Below, in pieces: positions 26,200 through 34,457 of a stretch of DNA of 38,954 nucleotides (positions are counted from its first letter, which is position 1; each line of letters begins with the position of its first letter). The notes below the pieces were generated by a model that was not told the DNA's origin, made no database searches, and saw only the letters and a program-made list of their open reading frames with translations. This DNA comes from Burkholderia dolosa. GTDB lineage: Bacteria > Pseudomonadota > Gammaproteobacteria > Burkholderiales > Burkholderiaceae. Made by a program: the position numbers and the translations under genes. The stretch lies in NCBI RefSeq assembly GCF_902499135.1, contig NZ_CABVPR010000056.1:1-38954 (forward strand), given 5' to 3'.

Positions 26200-26985
26200 A
26201 TGCACGAGTCCTCGATCATCTCCAACTCGAACGCCGATCAGCTCGCCGCGCGACGCGAACTGTTCGACCTGATGCAAAGCTATCCCGCGACGCAGGAAGA
26301 ATTCGAGCGCTCGCTCGGCCTGTTCGTGCGCGGCTCGCTGCTCGCGCGGATCCTCGCGACGTTCGAGGTCTATCAGCGGATCGTGCCGCTGCCCGGCTCG
26401 ATCGTCGATCTCGGCACGTGGCGCGGCCAGACGGCCGTGCTGTGCGAGAACTTCCGCGCGATCCTCGAGCCGCTGAACTTCCAGCGCCGCATCCACGCGT
26501 TCGATACGTTCACCGGCTATGCGGGCTTCTCCGACAACGATCCGCGCGACCGCAAGCTGTTCTCCGACGGCACGTACTCGCTCGCCGGCGACTATGCGGA
26601 CCTGCTGCGCAAGCTGCTGTCGCTGCACGAGCGCAACAACGCGATGGGCCACGTGAACGGCAAGCATCACGTATGGGAAGGCGATTGCCGCGACACGCTC
26701 GCCGCGTTCGAGGAAGCGCATCCGGGCGAGTCCATCGCGCTCGCGTGGTTCGACCTGAACGTGCCGGGGCCGACGCGTCTCGCGTTCGACACCGTGATGA
26801 AGCGGCTCGTGCCGGGCGGCGTCGTCGCGTTCTGGCAGCTCACGCGCGGCGGCCAGACGCCGGCCGAAGGCATCCACTACGTGCGCGAGCTGCTCGGCAA
26901 ATATCCGCACACCATCCACAAGGCGCAGTCGTATCCGTCGCTCTGCTATCTGACGTTCCCGGAAGGCGGCGGAGTGCGCGCATGA
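26200..26985 (+). CDS. TylF/MycF-like SAM methyltransferase
   Basis: This 261-aa protein resembles the TylF/MycF/NovP group of sugar O-methyltransferases, which act on nucleotide- or natural-product-linked deoxysugars in a metal-dependent way. The SAM motif is [15 protein letters not shown] (67-81), followed by [15 protein letters not shown] and a later acidic [10 protein letters not shown] segment. The start at 26200 has GGAG 8 nt upstream (26188-26191); the open frame upstream is Arg/Pro-rich and not included. The stop overlaps the next gene by ATGA (26982-26985). It is the first gene of the plus-strand train. O-methylation of the flagellar glycan is an inference; the substrate is unknown. 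Confidence 0.78.
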   Translation: MHESSIISNSNADQLAARRELFDLMQSYPATQEEFERSLGLFVRGSLLARILATFEVYQRIVPLPGSIVDLGTWRGQTAVLCENFRAILEPLNFQRRIHAFDTFTGYAGFSDNDPRDRKLFSDGTYSLAGDYADLLRKLLSLHERNNAMGHVNGKHHVWEGDCRDTLAAFEEAHPGESIALAWFDLNVPGPTRLAFDTVMKRLVPGGVVAFWQLTRGGQTPAEGIHYVRELLGKYPHTIHKAQSYPSLCYLTFPEGGGVRA

Positions 26986-28367
26986 AGATCGCGATCCTCG
27001 GCAACGGCATTCTCGGGCTGATGACGGCCCGCGCGTGGCAACGCGCGGAGCCCGGCGTCGAGCTCGTCGTCGTCGGCCCCGAGCATCGCCCCGGCTCCGC
27101 GACGCGCGCCGCCGCCGCGATGCTGAACTCGTTCACCGAACTCGAAGGCGATTCGCTCGGCACGCCGCTCGACCGCTTCAAGTTCGAATTGAGCCGCGCG
27201 GCGACCGCCGCCTGGCCGGACGTGTTCGCCGACGTGTGCACACCCGAGCGCGCCGTCGCGCATGGCTTCGGCACGTACGTGCTGAACAACGCGGCCACCG
27301 ACGCGCTCGACGACGAGAACTTCGCGGCGATGCGGCGCTTTTGCGAAGAATTCGAAGAGCCGTGCGAGGCCGTCGATCCGGCCGCCATCCCGAACTACCA
27401 TCCGCTGCCGCAGTTTCGCGCGCTGAACGCGGTGTATCTGAAGCGCGAAGGCTGGGTGAATCCGAAGCAGTTCCTCGATGCGCTGCAGGCGAACGTCGCC
27501 GCGGCCGGCAACGTCGCGTTCGTGTCCGCCGAAGTCGAACGCATCGACGTCGCGAACGGGCGCGTCGTCGCCGCACGGCTCGCGGACGGCAGCACGGTCG
27601 AAGCCGACCGGTTCGTGCTGTGCAACGGCGCGAACCTCACGCGCGTGCTGCACGCGAGCGTGCCGTCGCTGCCGGTGCAGCGCGTGTTCTACGGGATCGG
27701 AATGTCGATCGAGCTGCAGAGCAGCGAGAACGTGCATACGCACTGCGTGCGCACCACCAATCGCGGGCTCGCATGCGGCGTCTATTCGGCGCCGTACGGC
27801 CCCGATCGCACGCTCGTCGGCGCGAGCAACTACATCAGCCCGGTGCCGCACGATCACGGGCACGCCGGCAGCGCGTATACGCTGCTCAAGTCCGCGATGG
27901 ACCAGATCAACTCGCGCTTCTCGCGCGCGAACCTGGTCGGCATCAACGTCGGCTGGCGGCCGACCACGTCGGACCTCTATCCGCTGTTCGGCGAAACCAG
28001 CGTGCGCGACCTGTGGATTCTCGGCGGCACGAAGCGCGACGGCTTCCATCTGTCGCCGGTGCTGTCGCGCGATCTCGTCGCCGCGATGCGCGGGCAGCCG
28101 ATCGACGCGCGCTATGCGCAGCTCGCGCCGGAGCGGCCGCTGATCCGCAACCTGTCCCGCGACGCGGCGATCGCGAAGACCGTTCGTCACCAGATCAACG
28201 CCGCGTACCAGCACGACTTCGTTCCCGCGCGCAACCGGATGGTCGAACAGCTCGAACGCGCGATCCGCGCGGATCTCGACGCGCTGCACGACCGCATCGG
28301 CGCGACGGACTGGGGCATTCCGCCGGAGCTCGTCGACATGTACCGGTACGGCCACGTCCCCGCGTGA
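26982..28367 (+). CDS. DAO-type FAD-dependent oxidoreductase
   Basis: This 461-aa protein belongs to the D-amino-acid-oxidase/glycine-oxidase-like FAD family. The dinucleotide loop is [13 protein letters not shown] (GxGxxG, residues 7-12), an FAD-binding strand FVLCNGANL follows near residue 210, and a C-terminal [16 protein letters not shown] closes the FAD site. DAO enzymes oxidise amine or alcohol carbons. Such an enzyme among sugar-tailoring genes is unusual and could oxidise an amino sugar or its N-substituent. The ATG lies in an ATGA overlap with the upstream methyltransferase. I cannot name the substrate. The C-terminal 70 residues extend beyond the usual fold and look helical. Confidence 0.82.
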   Translation: MKIAILGNGILGLMTARAWQRAEPGVELVVVGPEHRPGSATRAAAAMLNSFTELEGDSLGTPLDRFKFELSRAATAAWPDVFADVCTPERAVAHGFGTYVLNNAATDALDDENFAAMRRFCEEFEEPCEAVDPAAIPNYHPLPQFRALNAVYLKREGWVNPKQFLDALQANVAAAGNVAFVSAEVERIDVANGRVVAARLADGSTVEADRFVLCNGANLTRVLHASVPSLPVQRVFYGIGMSIELQSSENVHTHCVRTTNRGLACGVYSAPYGPDRTLVGASNYISPVPHDHGHAGSAYTLLKSAMDQINSRFSRANLVGINVGWRPTTSDLYPLFGETSVRDLWILGGTKRDGFHLSPVLSRDLVAAMRGQPIDARYAQLAPERPLIRNLSRDAAIAKTVRHQINAAYQHDFVPARNRMVEQLERAIRADLDALHDRIGATDWGIPPELVDMYRYGHVPA

Positions 28368-28372
28368 CGCAG

Positions 28373-29080
28373 ATGACTTCGCATTCCAGGCGCGTCGCGA
28401 TCGTGCAGTCCAACTACATTCCGTGGAAGGGCTACTTCGACCTGATCGCGGCAACCGACGAGTTCATCCTGTACGACGACGTGCAGTACACGCGGCGCGA
28501 CTGGCGCAACCGCAACCAGATCAAGACGCCGCAAGGCGTGCAGTGGCTGACCGTGCCGGTGAAGGTGAAAGGACGCTATCACCAGAGCATTCGCGAAACC
28601 GAGATCGACGGCACCGACTGGGCGCAGCAGCACTGGACGCGTCTGCGGCAGAACTACGCGCGCGCGCCGTATTTCGCGCAATACGCGGACGAGCTCGCGG
28701 CGCTGTATCTCGATCGCACGCACGACACGCTGAGCGAGCTGAACCGCACGATGCTCACGTGGATCAACCGGCAGCTCGGCATCGACACGCGCATCACGTC
28801 GTCGTCCGACTACGTGCTCGAAGGCGATCGCACGGACCGGCTGCTGAACCTGTGCGTGCAGGCCGGCGCGACCGAGTACGTGTCCGGCCCGGCCGCACGC
28901 GACTATCTCGACGAGCGCCGGTTCGAAGCCGCACGGATCGCGGTGCGCTGGTTCGACTACCCCGACTATCCGCGATACGCGCAGCTGTGGGGCGACTTCG
29001 TGCACGGCGTGACCGTGCTCGACGTGCTGTTTCACTGCGGCCCGGACGCGCGCCGCCACGTCGTGACCGACCGGCGCTGA
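28373..29080 (+). CDS. WbqC-family protein
   Basis: This 235-aa protein matches the WbqC-like family found in O-antigen and other surface-sugar gene clusters. The N-terminus [18 protein letters not shown], the following [18 protein letters not shown] and WLTVPV are typical. The biochemical role of the family is not settled; a part in sugar N-acylation or transfer has been discussed, which I treat as open. The ATG at 28373 is annotated, but an in-frame GTG at 28364 overlaps the stop of the upstream gene (GTGA), as in other junctions here, and may be the true start (3 residues longer). It is followed 11 bp later by a methyltransferase. Confidence 0.82.
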   Translation: MTSHSRRVAIVQSNYIPWKGYFDLIAATDEFILYDDVQYTRRDWRNRNQIKTPQGVQWLTVPVKVKGRYHQSIRETEIDGTDWAQQHWTRLRQNYARAPYFAQYADELAALYLDRTHDTLSELNRTMLTWINRQLGIDTRITSSSDYVLEGDRTDRLLNLCVQAGATEYVSGPAARDYLDERRFEAARIAVRWFDYPDYPRYAQLWGDFVHGVTVLDVLFHCGPDARRHVVTDRR

Positions 29081-29091
29081 GGACCACGGCA

Positions 29092-29742
29092 ATGCACGAT
29101 TCACGACACTCGAACCTGCTGGCCGACGTCGCCGCGTATTACAGCGCGCGTCTCGCCGAGCACGGGCAGACCGCGCGCGGCGTGGACTGGAACGGCGAGG
29201 ACGGCCAGCGGCTGCGCTTCGCGCAGCTGACGAAGATCGTCGCGCCGGGCGCCGACGGCTTCTCGGTCAACGACGTCGGATGCGGCTACGGCGCGCTCGT
29301 CGATTTTCTCGACGAGCACGCGGGCGGCCGCCGCCATACGTATGCGGGCAACGACATCTCGGCGGAAATGATCGATGCGGCGCGGCAGCGCTATCGCGAC
29401 CGCGCGAACGTGTCGTTCGACGTCGGCGACACGCCGCGCACGATATCGGACTACACGATCGCGTCGGGCATCTTCAACGTCCATCGCGGCCACGACGCCG
29501 ACGCGTGGCTCGACTACATCCACGCGACGCTCGACGTGCTGCACGACACGAGCCGCGCCGGCTTCGCGTTCAACTGCCTGACGTCCTATTCCGATCCGCC
29601 GCACATGCGCCCCGAGCGCCTGTACTACGCGGATCCGTGCGCGCTGTTCGACCGCTGCAAGCGCCGCTACTCGCGCCACGTCGCGCTGCTGCACGACTAC
29701 GGGCTGTACGAATTCACGATTCTCGTCAGGAAGGACGGCTGA
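29092..29742 (+). CDS. Class I SAM-dependent methyltransferase
   Basis: This 216-aa protein has the class I methyltransferase core: motif I VNDVGCGYGALVDFL (59-73), the acidic residue after strand 2 in YAGNDISAEMI, and a later strand in FAFNCLTSY. The start at 29092 has GAGG at 29079-29082, 9 nt upstream, overlapping the stop of the WbqC-family gene. It lies between a WbqC-family gene and a WecE-type aminotransferase, so the substrate is probably the amino sugar or its acyl group. N- or O-methylation cannot be distinguished from sequence. Confidence 0.82.
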   Translation: MHDSRHSNLLADVAAYYSARLAEHGQTARGVDWNGEDGQRLRFAQLTKIVAPGADGFSVNDVGCGYGALVDFLDEHAGGRRHTYAGNDISAEMIDAARQRYRDRANVSFDVGDTPRTISDYTIASGIFNVHRGHDADAWLDYIHATLDVLHDTSRAGFAFNCLTSYSDPPHMRPERLYYADPCALFDRCKRRYSRHVALLHDYGLYEFTILVRKDG

Positions 29743-29789
29743 GCGGCCGGCAGCCCGTCATCCCTTTCACGCATCCGCGGAGTTCCGCC

Positions 29790-30950
29790 ATGTTCGCTCC
29801 TCCCAATCTCGACTGCATTCCGTTCGGCCGGCCGTTCATCGTCGGCAAGGAGCTGTACTACATCGCGAAGGCCGTCGAGCAGGGCGGCCTCGCCGGCGAC
29901 CAGGCGTTCACGAAGCTGTGCCATCAGTGGCTCGAGTCGCGCATCGGCTGCCACCGTGCGCTGCTCACGCATTCGTGCACCGCCGCGCTCGAAATGGCCG
30001 CGATCCTGACCGACGTCGGGCCCGGCGACGAAGTGATCATGCCGTCCTACACGTTCGTGTCGACCGCGAATGCGTTCGCGCTGCGCGGTGCGACGCCCGT
30101 GTTCGTCGACATCCGCGCCGATACGCTGAACCTCGACGAGAAGCTCGTCGCCGCCGCGATCACCGATCGCACGCGCGCGATCGTGCCGGTTCACTACGCG
30201 GGCGTGTCGTGCGACATGGATACGATCTCGCACGTCGCGGCCGATTATCGGTTGTGGGTCGTCGAAGACGCCGCGCAGGCGCTGCAGTCCACATGGAACG
30301 GCAAGCCGCTCGGCAGCATCGGCCACCTCGCGTGCCTGAGCTTCCACGAAACCAAGAACGTGATCGCCGGCGAAGGCGGCGCGCTGCTCGTAAACGACGC
30401 GCGCCTCGTCGAGCGCGCCGAGATCGTCCGCGAGAAGGGGACGAACCGCAGCCAGTTCTTCCGCGGCCAGGTCGACAAGTACACGTGGGTCGACGTCGGC
30501 TCGTCATATCTGCCCGGCGAGCTGATCGCCGCATTCCTGTATGCGCAGTTCGAGCATGCGGACGTGATCACCGCGCAGCGGCGCGCGACCGTCAAGCGCT
30601 ACGAGGACGCGCTGCGGCCGCTGCACGACGCCGGGCACATCACGCTGCCCGCGATGCCGCTGAGCGAGCACGGCAACGGCCATCTGTTCTACTTCCTCGC
30701 GCGCGACCTCGAACAGCGCTCGGCGCTGCTCGAGCAGATCCGCGCGGCCGGCGTGTTCGCCGTGTTCCACTACGTCCCGCTGCACAGCTCGCCGGCCGGC
30801 CGACGCTACGGCCGCTGCGGCTCCGCGATGACCGTCACCGACGACGTCGCCGACCGCCTCGTGCGCCTGCCGCTGTACCACGCGATGATCGACGCCGAGC
30901 AGGACCGCGTGCTCGACGTCGTGTTCGATTTCTACCGTACGCGCAGGTAG
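29790..30950 (+). CDS. wecE: dTDP-4-amino-4,6-dideoxyhexose transaminase (WecE/RffA type)
   Basis: This 386-aa PLP enzyme of the DegT/DnrJ/EryC1 class resembles E. coli RffA (WecE) along its full length (376 aa there). Shared blocks include GDEVIMPSYTFVSTANAF, VPVHYAGVSCDMDTI, LSFHETKN with the PLP lysine K189, and EKGTNRSQFFRGQVDKYTW. RffA converts dTDP-4-keto-6-deoxy-D-glucose to dTDP-4-amino-4,6-dideoxygalactose; a gluco product (VioA-like) cannot be excluded. Flagellin of B. cenocepacia is known to carry an acylated 4-amino-4,6-dideoxyhexose, so the enzyme fits the pathway. No rmlA/rmlB homologue is in the window, so dTDP-keto-sugar must come from elsewhere. GCGGAG (29777-29782) precedes the ATG. 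Confidence 0.9.
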   Translation: MFAPPNLDCIPFGRPFIVGKELYYIAKAVEQGGLAGDQAFTKLCHQWLESRIGCHRALLTHSCTAALEMAAILTDVGPGDEVIMPSYTFVSTANAFALRGATPVFVDIRADTLNLDEKLVAAAITDRTRAIVPVHYAGVSCDMDTISHVAADYRLWVVEDAAQALQSTWNGKPLGSIGHLACLSFHETKNVIAGEGGALLVNDARLVERAEIVREKGTNRSQFFRGQVDKYTWVDVGSSYLPGELIAAFLYAQFEHADVITAQRRATVKRYEDALRPLHDAGHITLPAMPLSEHGNGHLFYFLARDLEQRSALLEQIRAAGVFAVFHYVPLHSSPAGRRYGRCGSAMTVTDDVADRLVRLPLYHAMIDAEQDRVLDVVFDFYRTRR

Positions 30951-30995
30951 GTGCGGCGCTCGTCGCCGCCCGCCGCGCCTTCCGCCATTCGCTCC

Positions 30996-33788
30996 ATGAA
31001 CGACTCGCCCAGCCTCTACGCGCCGCTCGACCACCCTTACTACGTGGCCGCGCCGGCATTCCTGCAGACGTCCGGCGGCACGCGCGCGATGCATTACCTG
31101 TGCCACGCGCTGAACCTGCTCGGCCGCGAAGCCTACATCCATGCGCCGAGCGTGCACGGCGAACTGCGCACGCCGCTGCTGACGCCGGCGATCGTGCAGC
31201 AGCACGTCGACGCGCGGCGCAGCCCGATCGCCGTGTATCCGGAGATCGTCGAAGGCAATCCGTTCGATGCGCGCTGCGTCGCGCGCTATCTGCTCGCGGA
31301 GCCCGGCCGCATCAACGGCAATCCGATCGACCTCGCGCCGAGCGATCTCGTGTTCACGTTCGGCCCGACGCTCGTGCCTGACGGATGGCACGCCGAACTG
31401 CTGCGGATGCCGCTCGTCGATACGCGCATCTTTCACTGCGACGGCGTCGACGACGCAACGCGCCGCGGCACCGCCGTGTTCATCAATCGGCACCTGACCC
31501 GCGGCGGCAGCCTGCATCCGGTCACCGCCGACTCGATCGAGATCTCGCGCCGCGTGCCCGAACGCTCGCCGCACGAACTGGCCGAGCTGTTTCGCCGCGT
31601 CGAATGCGTGTACCTGTACGAATGGTCGACGGCGGTGTTCGAGGCGCTGATGTGCGGATGTCCGGCCGTCTGCATTTTGAACGACACGTCGATGCCGAAG
31701 GCCGAGCGCTGGGTGATGGACGGCAAGGGCATCGCGTGGGGGCTCGATCCCGACGAAATCGCGCGTGCGAAGGCGACCGTGCATGAGGCGCGCGACGTCT
31801 ATCGCGAAGAAGAAGCCGCGTTCTGGCGACAACTGCGGCATTTCATCGACCGCACGCAGGCGCGCGCCGACGAACGCGACGCCGAGCTCGACCCGCATGG
31901 CGCGCCGCGTACGCAGCGCAAGCCGCTCGCGAAACGACGGATGGCCGTCGTCGGCACCGATCCGCGCGTCGCGCGGCGCTTCGGCGAATCGTTCGCGCGG
32001 CTCGATCGCGAGTGGACGGTCGATTTTCCGGTGAGCGCGGCCGGCATCGATCCCGCCGCGCTGCAGCGCGCGGACCTGATCGTGCTCGACGGCGCGGCGG
32101 CCGGCCAGTTGTCGAGCGCCGCGCTCGAGCAGCTGTTCGCGCTCGGCAAGCCCGTCGTCTGCGACGTCGACCGGCCGCTCGACGCATTCTCGATCGGCTG
32201 CGCGGAAATCGCCGGCAGCGCGCGCCGGCTCGCTGCCGTGCGGGACGCGCTGCGGCGCGCCGCTGCGGTGATCGTGCGCTCGGACGCGCTCGCGCGCGAC
32301 TATCGCCACGTCAACGCGGCGGTGCACGTGCTGGCCGACGACGCCGATTTCACGCGTCACGGCGCGCTGTACGCGCGGCTTGTCGAACAGGGGCGGCGGC
32401 CTGCGGCGGCTCCCGCACCGGCGTCCGGTGCGCCTGCCGCGCAGAAGAAGCGCATCGCCGTGTACGCGGTCGATCCGCTCGACCGGGCATCGTCGCAACG
32501 TCGGTTCGCGCTGCCGTTCGCGCGGCTCGGCGACGCATGGGAACTCGTCTGGGGCATCGACGGCGCGAACATCAACGGCGGCGCGATCGCGACCGCCGAT
32601 GCGGTGCTGCTCGACCGCCGCACGCCGGGGCTGCTGGCGCGCAAAGGACTCGACGCAATCTTGGAGTTCGGCAAGCCCGTGATCTATGCGACCGATACGG
32701 CGCCTGCCGACGCCGGTTCTGCGCACGACGACCCGGCATGGGCCGGCATCGCGCACACGGTCGCCAATGCGCACGCGATCGTCGTGCCGACACCGTATCT
32801 GGCGGGCCTGTATCGTCAGTGGAATCCGCGCGTGTTCGTGCTGCCCGACGCGGTCGAGTTCGAGCTGTTCCATCGTCCGGTGCCGGTGCGCGCGGATGCG
32901 CGCGTGACCGTCGGCGTCGCGGGCGCTTCGCTGCTGCCGGAGAACTTCGCCGTCGTGGACGCCGCGCTGCGTACGCTGTGCGCGCGTCACGCCGGCCGCA
33001 TTGCGGTGCAGTTCTTCGGCTCCGCCGTTCCCGCCGGCTGGGACGATCATCCGGCAGCGCAATTCGTGCCGGCGTCCGATACGTATCGCGCGTATGCGGA
33101 GCAGTTGCGCGCGCTCGACTGGGACATCGCGCTGATGCCGCTCGCCGACACCGAACGCAATGCCGGCGCGAGCCCGATCCAGCGGCTCGAGCTCGCGGCG
33201 GCCGGCATCGCGATCGTGACCAGCGACCGGCCGGCCGCGCGCGCGGAGCTGGATGACGGCGACGATGCGCTGCTCGCCGGCGATACGGCCGATGCGTGGG
33301 TCGCCGCGATCGACACGCTGATCGCCGAGCCGGCGCTGCGCCGGCGCATCGCGCGTACCGCGCAGGCGCGCGTGCGCAAGCGCGACGCGCTGCACACGCG
33401 GCTGCCGCTTCTTCGCGACATCTATCGCGCGTGCGTCGATGGGCAGCGCGGCCCGGCGCAGTTGCCGGCACGGGACGCGCCGATTCCCGGCGCGCTGATT
33501 CTCGATGCCGACGGCGATTCCGCGCGCGTGAATGCGGCGCTGCGAGCCGTGGCGGCGCGCCCCGAGCAGGATCTGCTCGCCGTCGTGCTGACGACCGCGC
33601 AAGGCCCGCTGCCCGAGTGGACGGACAAGCTGCGCTATCTGCGCACGTCGGCCGACGAATATGCGGCGACCGCCGAACAGCTGTGCGCGATGCCGGCGTT
33701 CGACTGGTTCGCGATCGTCGATACGGCGGATGGGGAATCGCTAGGTGCGGCGCGCCAGACGGCCGCGGAGGACGAGGCGGTTCGCTGA
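30996..33788 (+). CDS. Large multi-module glycosyltransferase
   Basis: This 930-aa protein closes the plus-strand train. Module 1 (about 15-290) is a compact GT-B-like unit with QTSGGTRAMHYL near the N-terminus and YEWSTAVFEALMCGCPAVC as a donor-site segment (208-227). Module 2 (313-460) and the start of module 3 (484-625) are similar to each other: MAVVGTDPRVARRFGESFAR versus IAVYAVDPLDRASSQRRFAL, and ALGKPVVCD versus EFGKPVIYA. Module 3 continues with a second GT-B half (635-810, LMPLADTERNAGASPIQRLE), which module 2 lacks. Residues 466-484 are an Ala/Pro linker. The last ~100 residues resemble the start of a GT2-type fold that ends early. The start at 30996 has no strong Shine-Dalgarno. 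Two active sites are possible; sugars are unknown. Confidence 0.8.
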   Translation: MNDSPSLYAPLDHPYYVAAPAFLQTSGGTRAMHYLCHALNLLGREAYIHAPSVHGELRTPLLTPAIVQQHVDARRSPIAVYPEIVEGNPFDARCVARYLLAEPGRINGNPIDLAPSDLVFTFGPTLVPDGWHAELLRMPLVDTRIFHCDGVDDATRRGTAVFINRHLTRGGSLHPVTADSIEISRRVPERSPHELAELFRRVECVYLYEWSTAVFEALMCGCPAVCILNDTSMPKAERWVMDGKGIAWGLDPDEIARAKATVHEARDVYREEEAAFWRQLRHFIDRTQARADERDAELDPHGAPRTQRKPLAKRRMAVVGTDPRVARRFGESFARLDREWTVDFPVSAAGIDPAALQRADLIVLDGAAAGQLSSAALEQLFALGKPVVCDVDRPLDAFSIGCAEIAGSARRLAAVRDALRRAAAVIVRSDALARDYRHVNAAVHVLADDADFTRHGALYARLVEQGRRPAAAPAPASGAPAAQKKRIAVYAVDPLDRASSQRRFALPFARLGDAWELVWGIDGANINGGAIATADAVLLDRRTPGLLARKGLDAILEFGKPVIYATDTAPADAGSAHDDPAWAGIAHTVANAHAIVVPTPYLAGLYRQWNPRVFVLPDAVEFELFHRPVPVRADARVTVGVAGASLLPENFAVVDAALRTLCARHAGRIAVQFFGSAVPAGWDDHPAAQFVPASDTYRAYAEQLRALDWDIALMPLADTERNAGASPIQRLELAAAGIAIVTSDRPAARAELDDGDDALLAGDTADAWVAAIDTLIAEPALRRRIARTAQARVRKRDALHTRLPLLRDIYRACVDGQRGPAQLPARDAPIPGALILDADGDSARVNAALRAVAARPEQDLLAVVLTTAQGPLPEWTDKLRYLRTSADEYAATAEQLCAMPAFDWFAIVDTADGESLGAARQTAAEDEAVR

Positions 33789-33904
33789 CCGCAGCGTCGT
33801 GGTTGTGCGCGTCGTACGGGGTGGAAGGGGGCTGTCGTTCGTTGGTGGCGCGGTGGCGCGGTGGCAGGCGGCAGGTGGCGGTGATCGTGGCCGGAGCCAG
33901 GGCC

Positions 33905-34018
33905 GTGTCCGTGTCCGTGTCCGTGTCCGTGTCCGTGTCCGTGTCCGTGGCCGTGGCCGTGGCCGTGGCCGTGGCCGTGGCCGTGGCCGTGGCCGTGGCC
34001 GTGGCCGTGGCCGCGGCC
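33905..34018 (+). repeat. Two-phase hexanucleotide tandem array, right border
   Basis: Seven perfect GTGTCC units (33905-33946) are followed directly by eleven perfect GTGGCC units (33947-34012) and one GCGGCC (34013-34018). The design mirrors the left array at 14326: pure blocks of two hexamers that differ by one base. Degenerate copies of both units continue to about 34140. Confidence 0.96.
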
Positions 34019-34173
34019 CTGCCGTGTCCGGGGCCCTGCCGTGTCCGTGTCCGTGGCCGTGCCGTGCCGTGCCGTGTCCGTGTCCGTGTCGTGTCGTGTC
34101 GTGTCGTGTCCGTGGCCGTGTCGTGTCCGTGGCCGGGGCCGCGACGGTGGCGGCCGCGGCCCACTGGTCGCGG

Positions 34174-34270
34174 GTAGCTCGTAGCGCGTAGCTCGTAGCT
34201 CGTAGCTCGTAGCTCGTAGCTCGTAGCTCGTAGCTCGTAGCTCGTAGCTCGTAGCTCGTAGCTCGTAGCC
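34174..34270 (+). repeat. Heptanucleotide tandem array GTAGCTC
   Basis: Thirteen consecutive heptamers (34174-34264), all GTAGCTC except the second (GTAGCGC), are followed by a partial GTAGCC. Each unit contains TAG, and because 7 is not a multiple of 3 the stops fall in all three plus-strand frames. The minus strand is open across it. Confidence 0.96.
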
Positions 34271-34457
34271 GATGCTGCAACCACGGCCGTCGCGACGGCA
34301 AGCGTGGCCGGGCGTCCGGGTACGTGCGGCCGTGCGTACGATAGTGTCGAACTGTCGTCGCGTGCCGCTGTCCAGATCGGCGATAATCTTGCCCGCCCTC
34401 GCACGGCCGGATATCGACGATCGTGCGGGTGGCCGGCATTTGAATCTGGAGGCAACC

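Larger units (their letters stand above)
33789..34457. other. Repeat-rich intergenic region before the carbonic anhydrase gene
   Basis: This 669-bp region begins with GT-rich unique sequence (33789-33904), then the hexamer array, then a decaying mix of GTGTCC, GTGCC and GTGTC units (five GTGTC pentamers at 34086-34110), then the heptamer array, then about 190 bp of unique DNA leading to the carbonic anhydrase gene. A GATAAT at 34382-34387 may be a -10 element, without a good -35. Long open frames here are low-complexity artefacts. Confidence 0.7.

Noticed and set aside
23940-26225. 761-aa version of GT41 gene D
   Set aside because: Residues before MTELTMP are Arg/Pro/Ala-rich, overlap the divergent control region and do not resemble TPR sequence.
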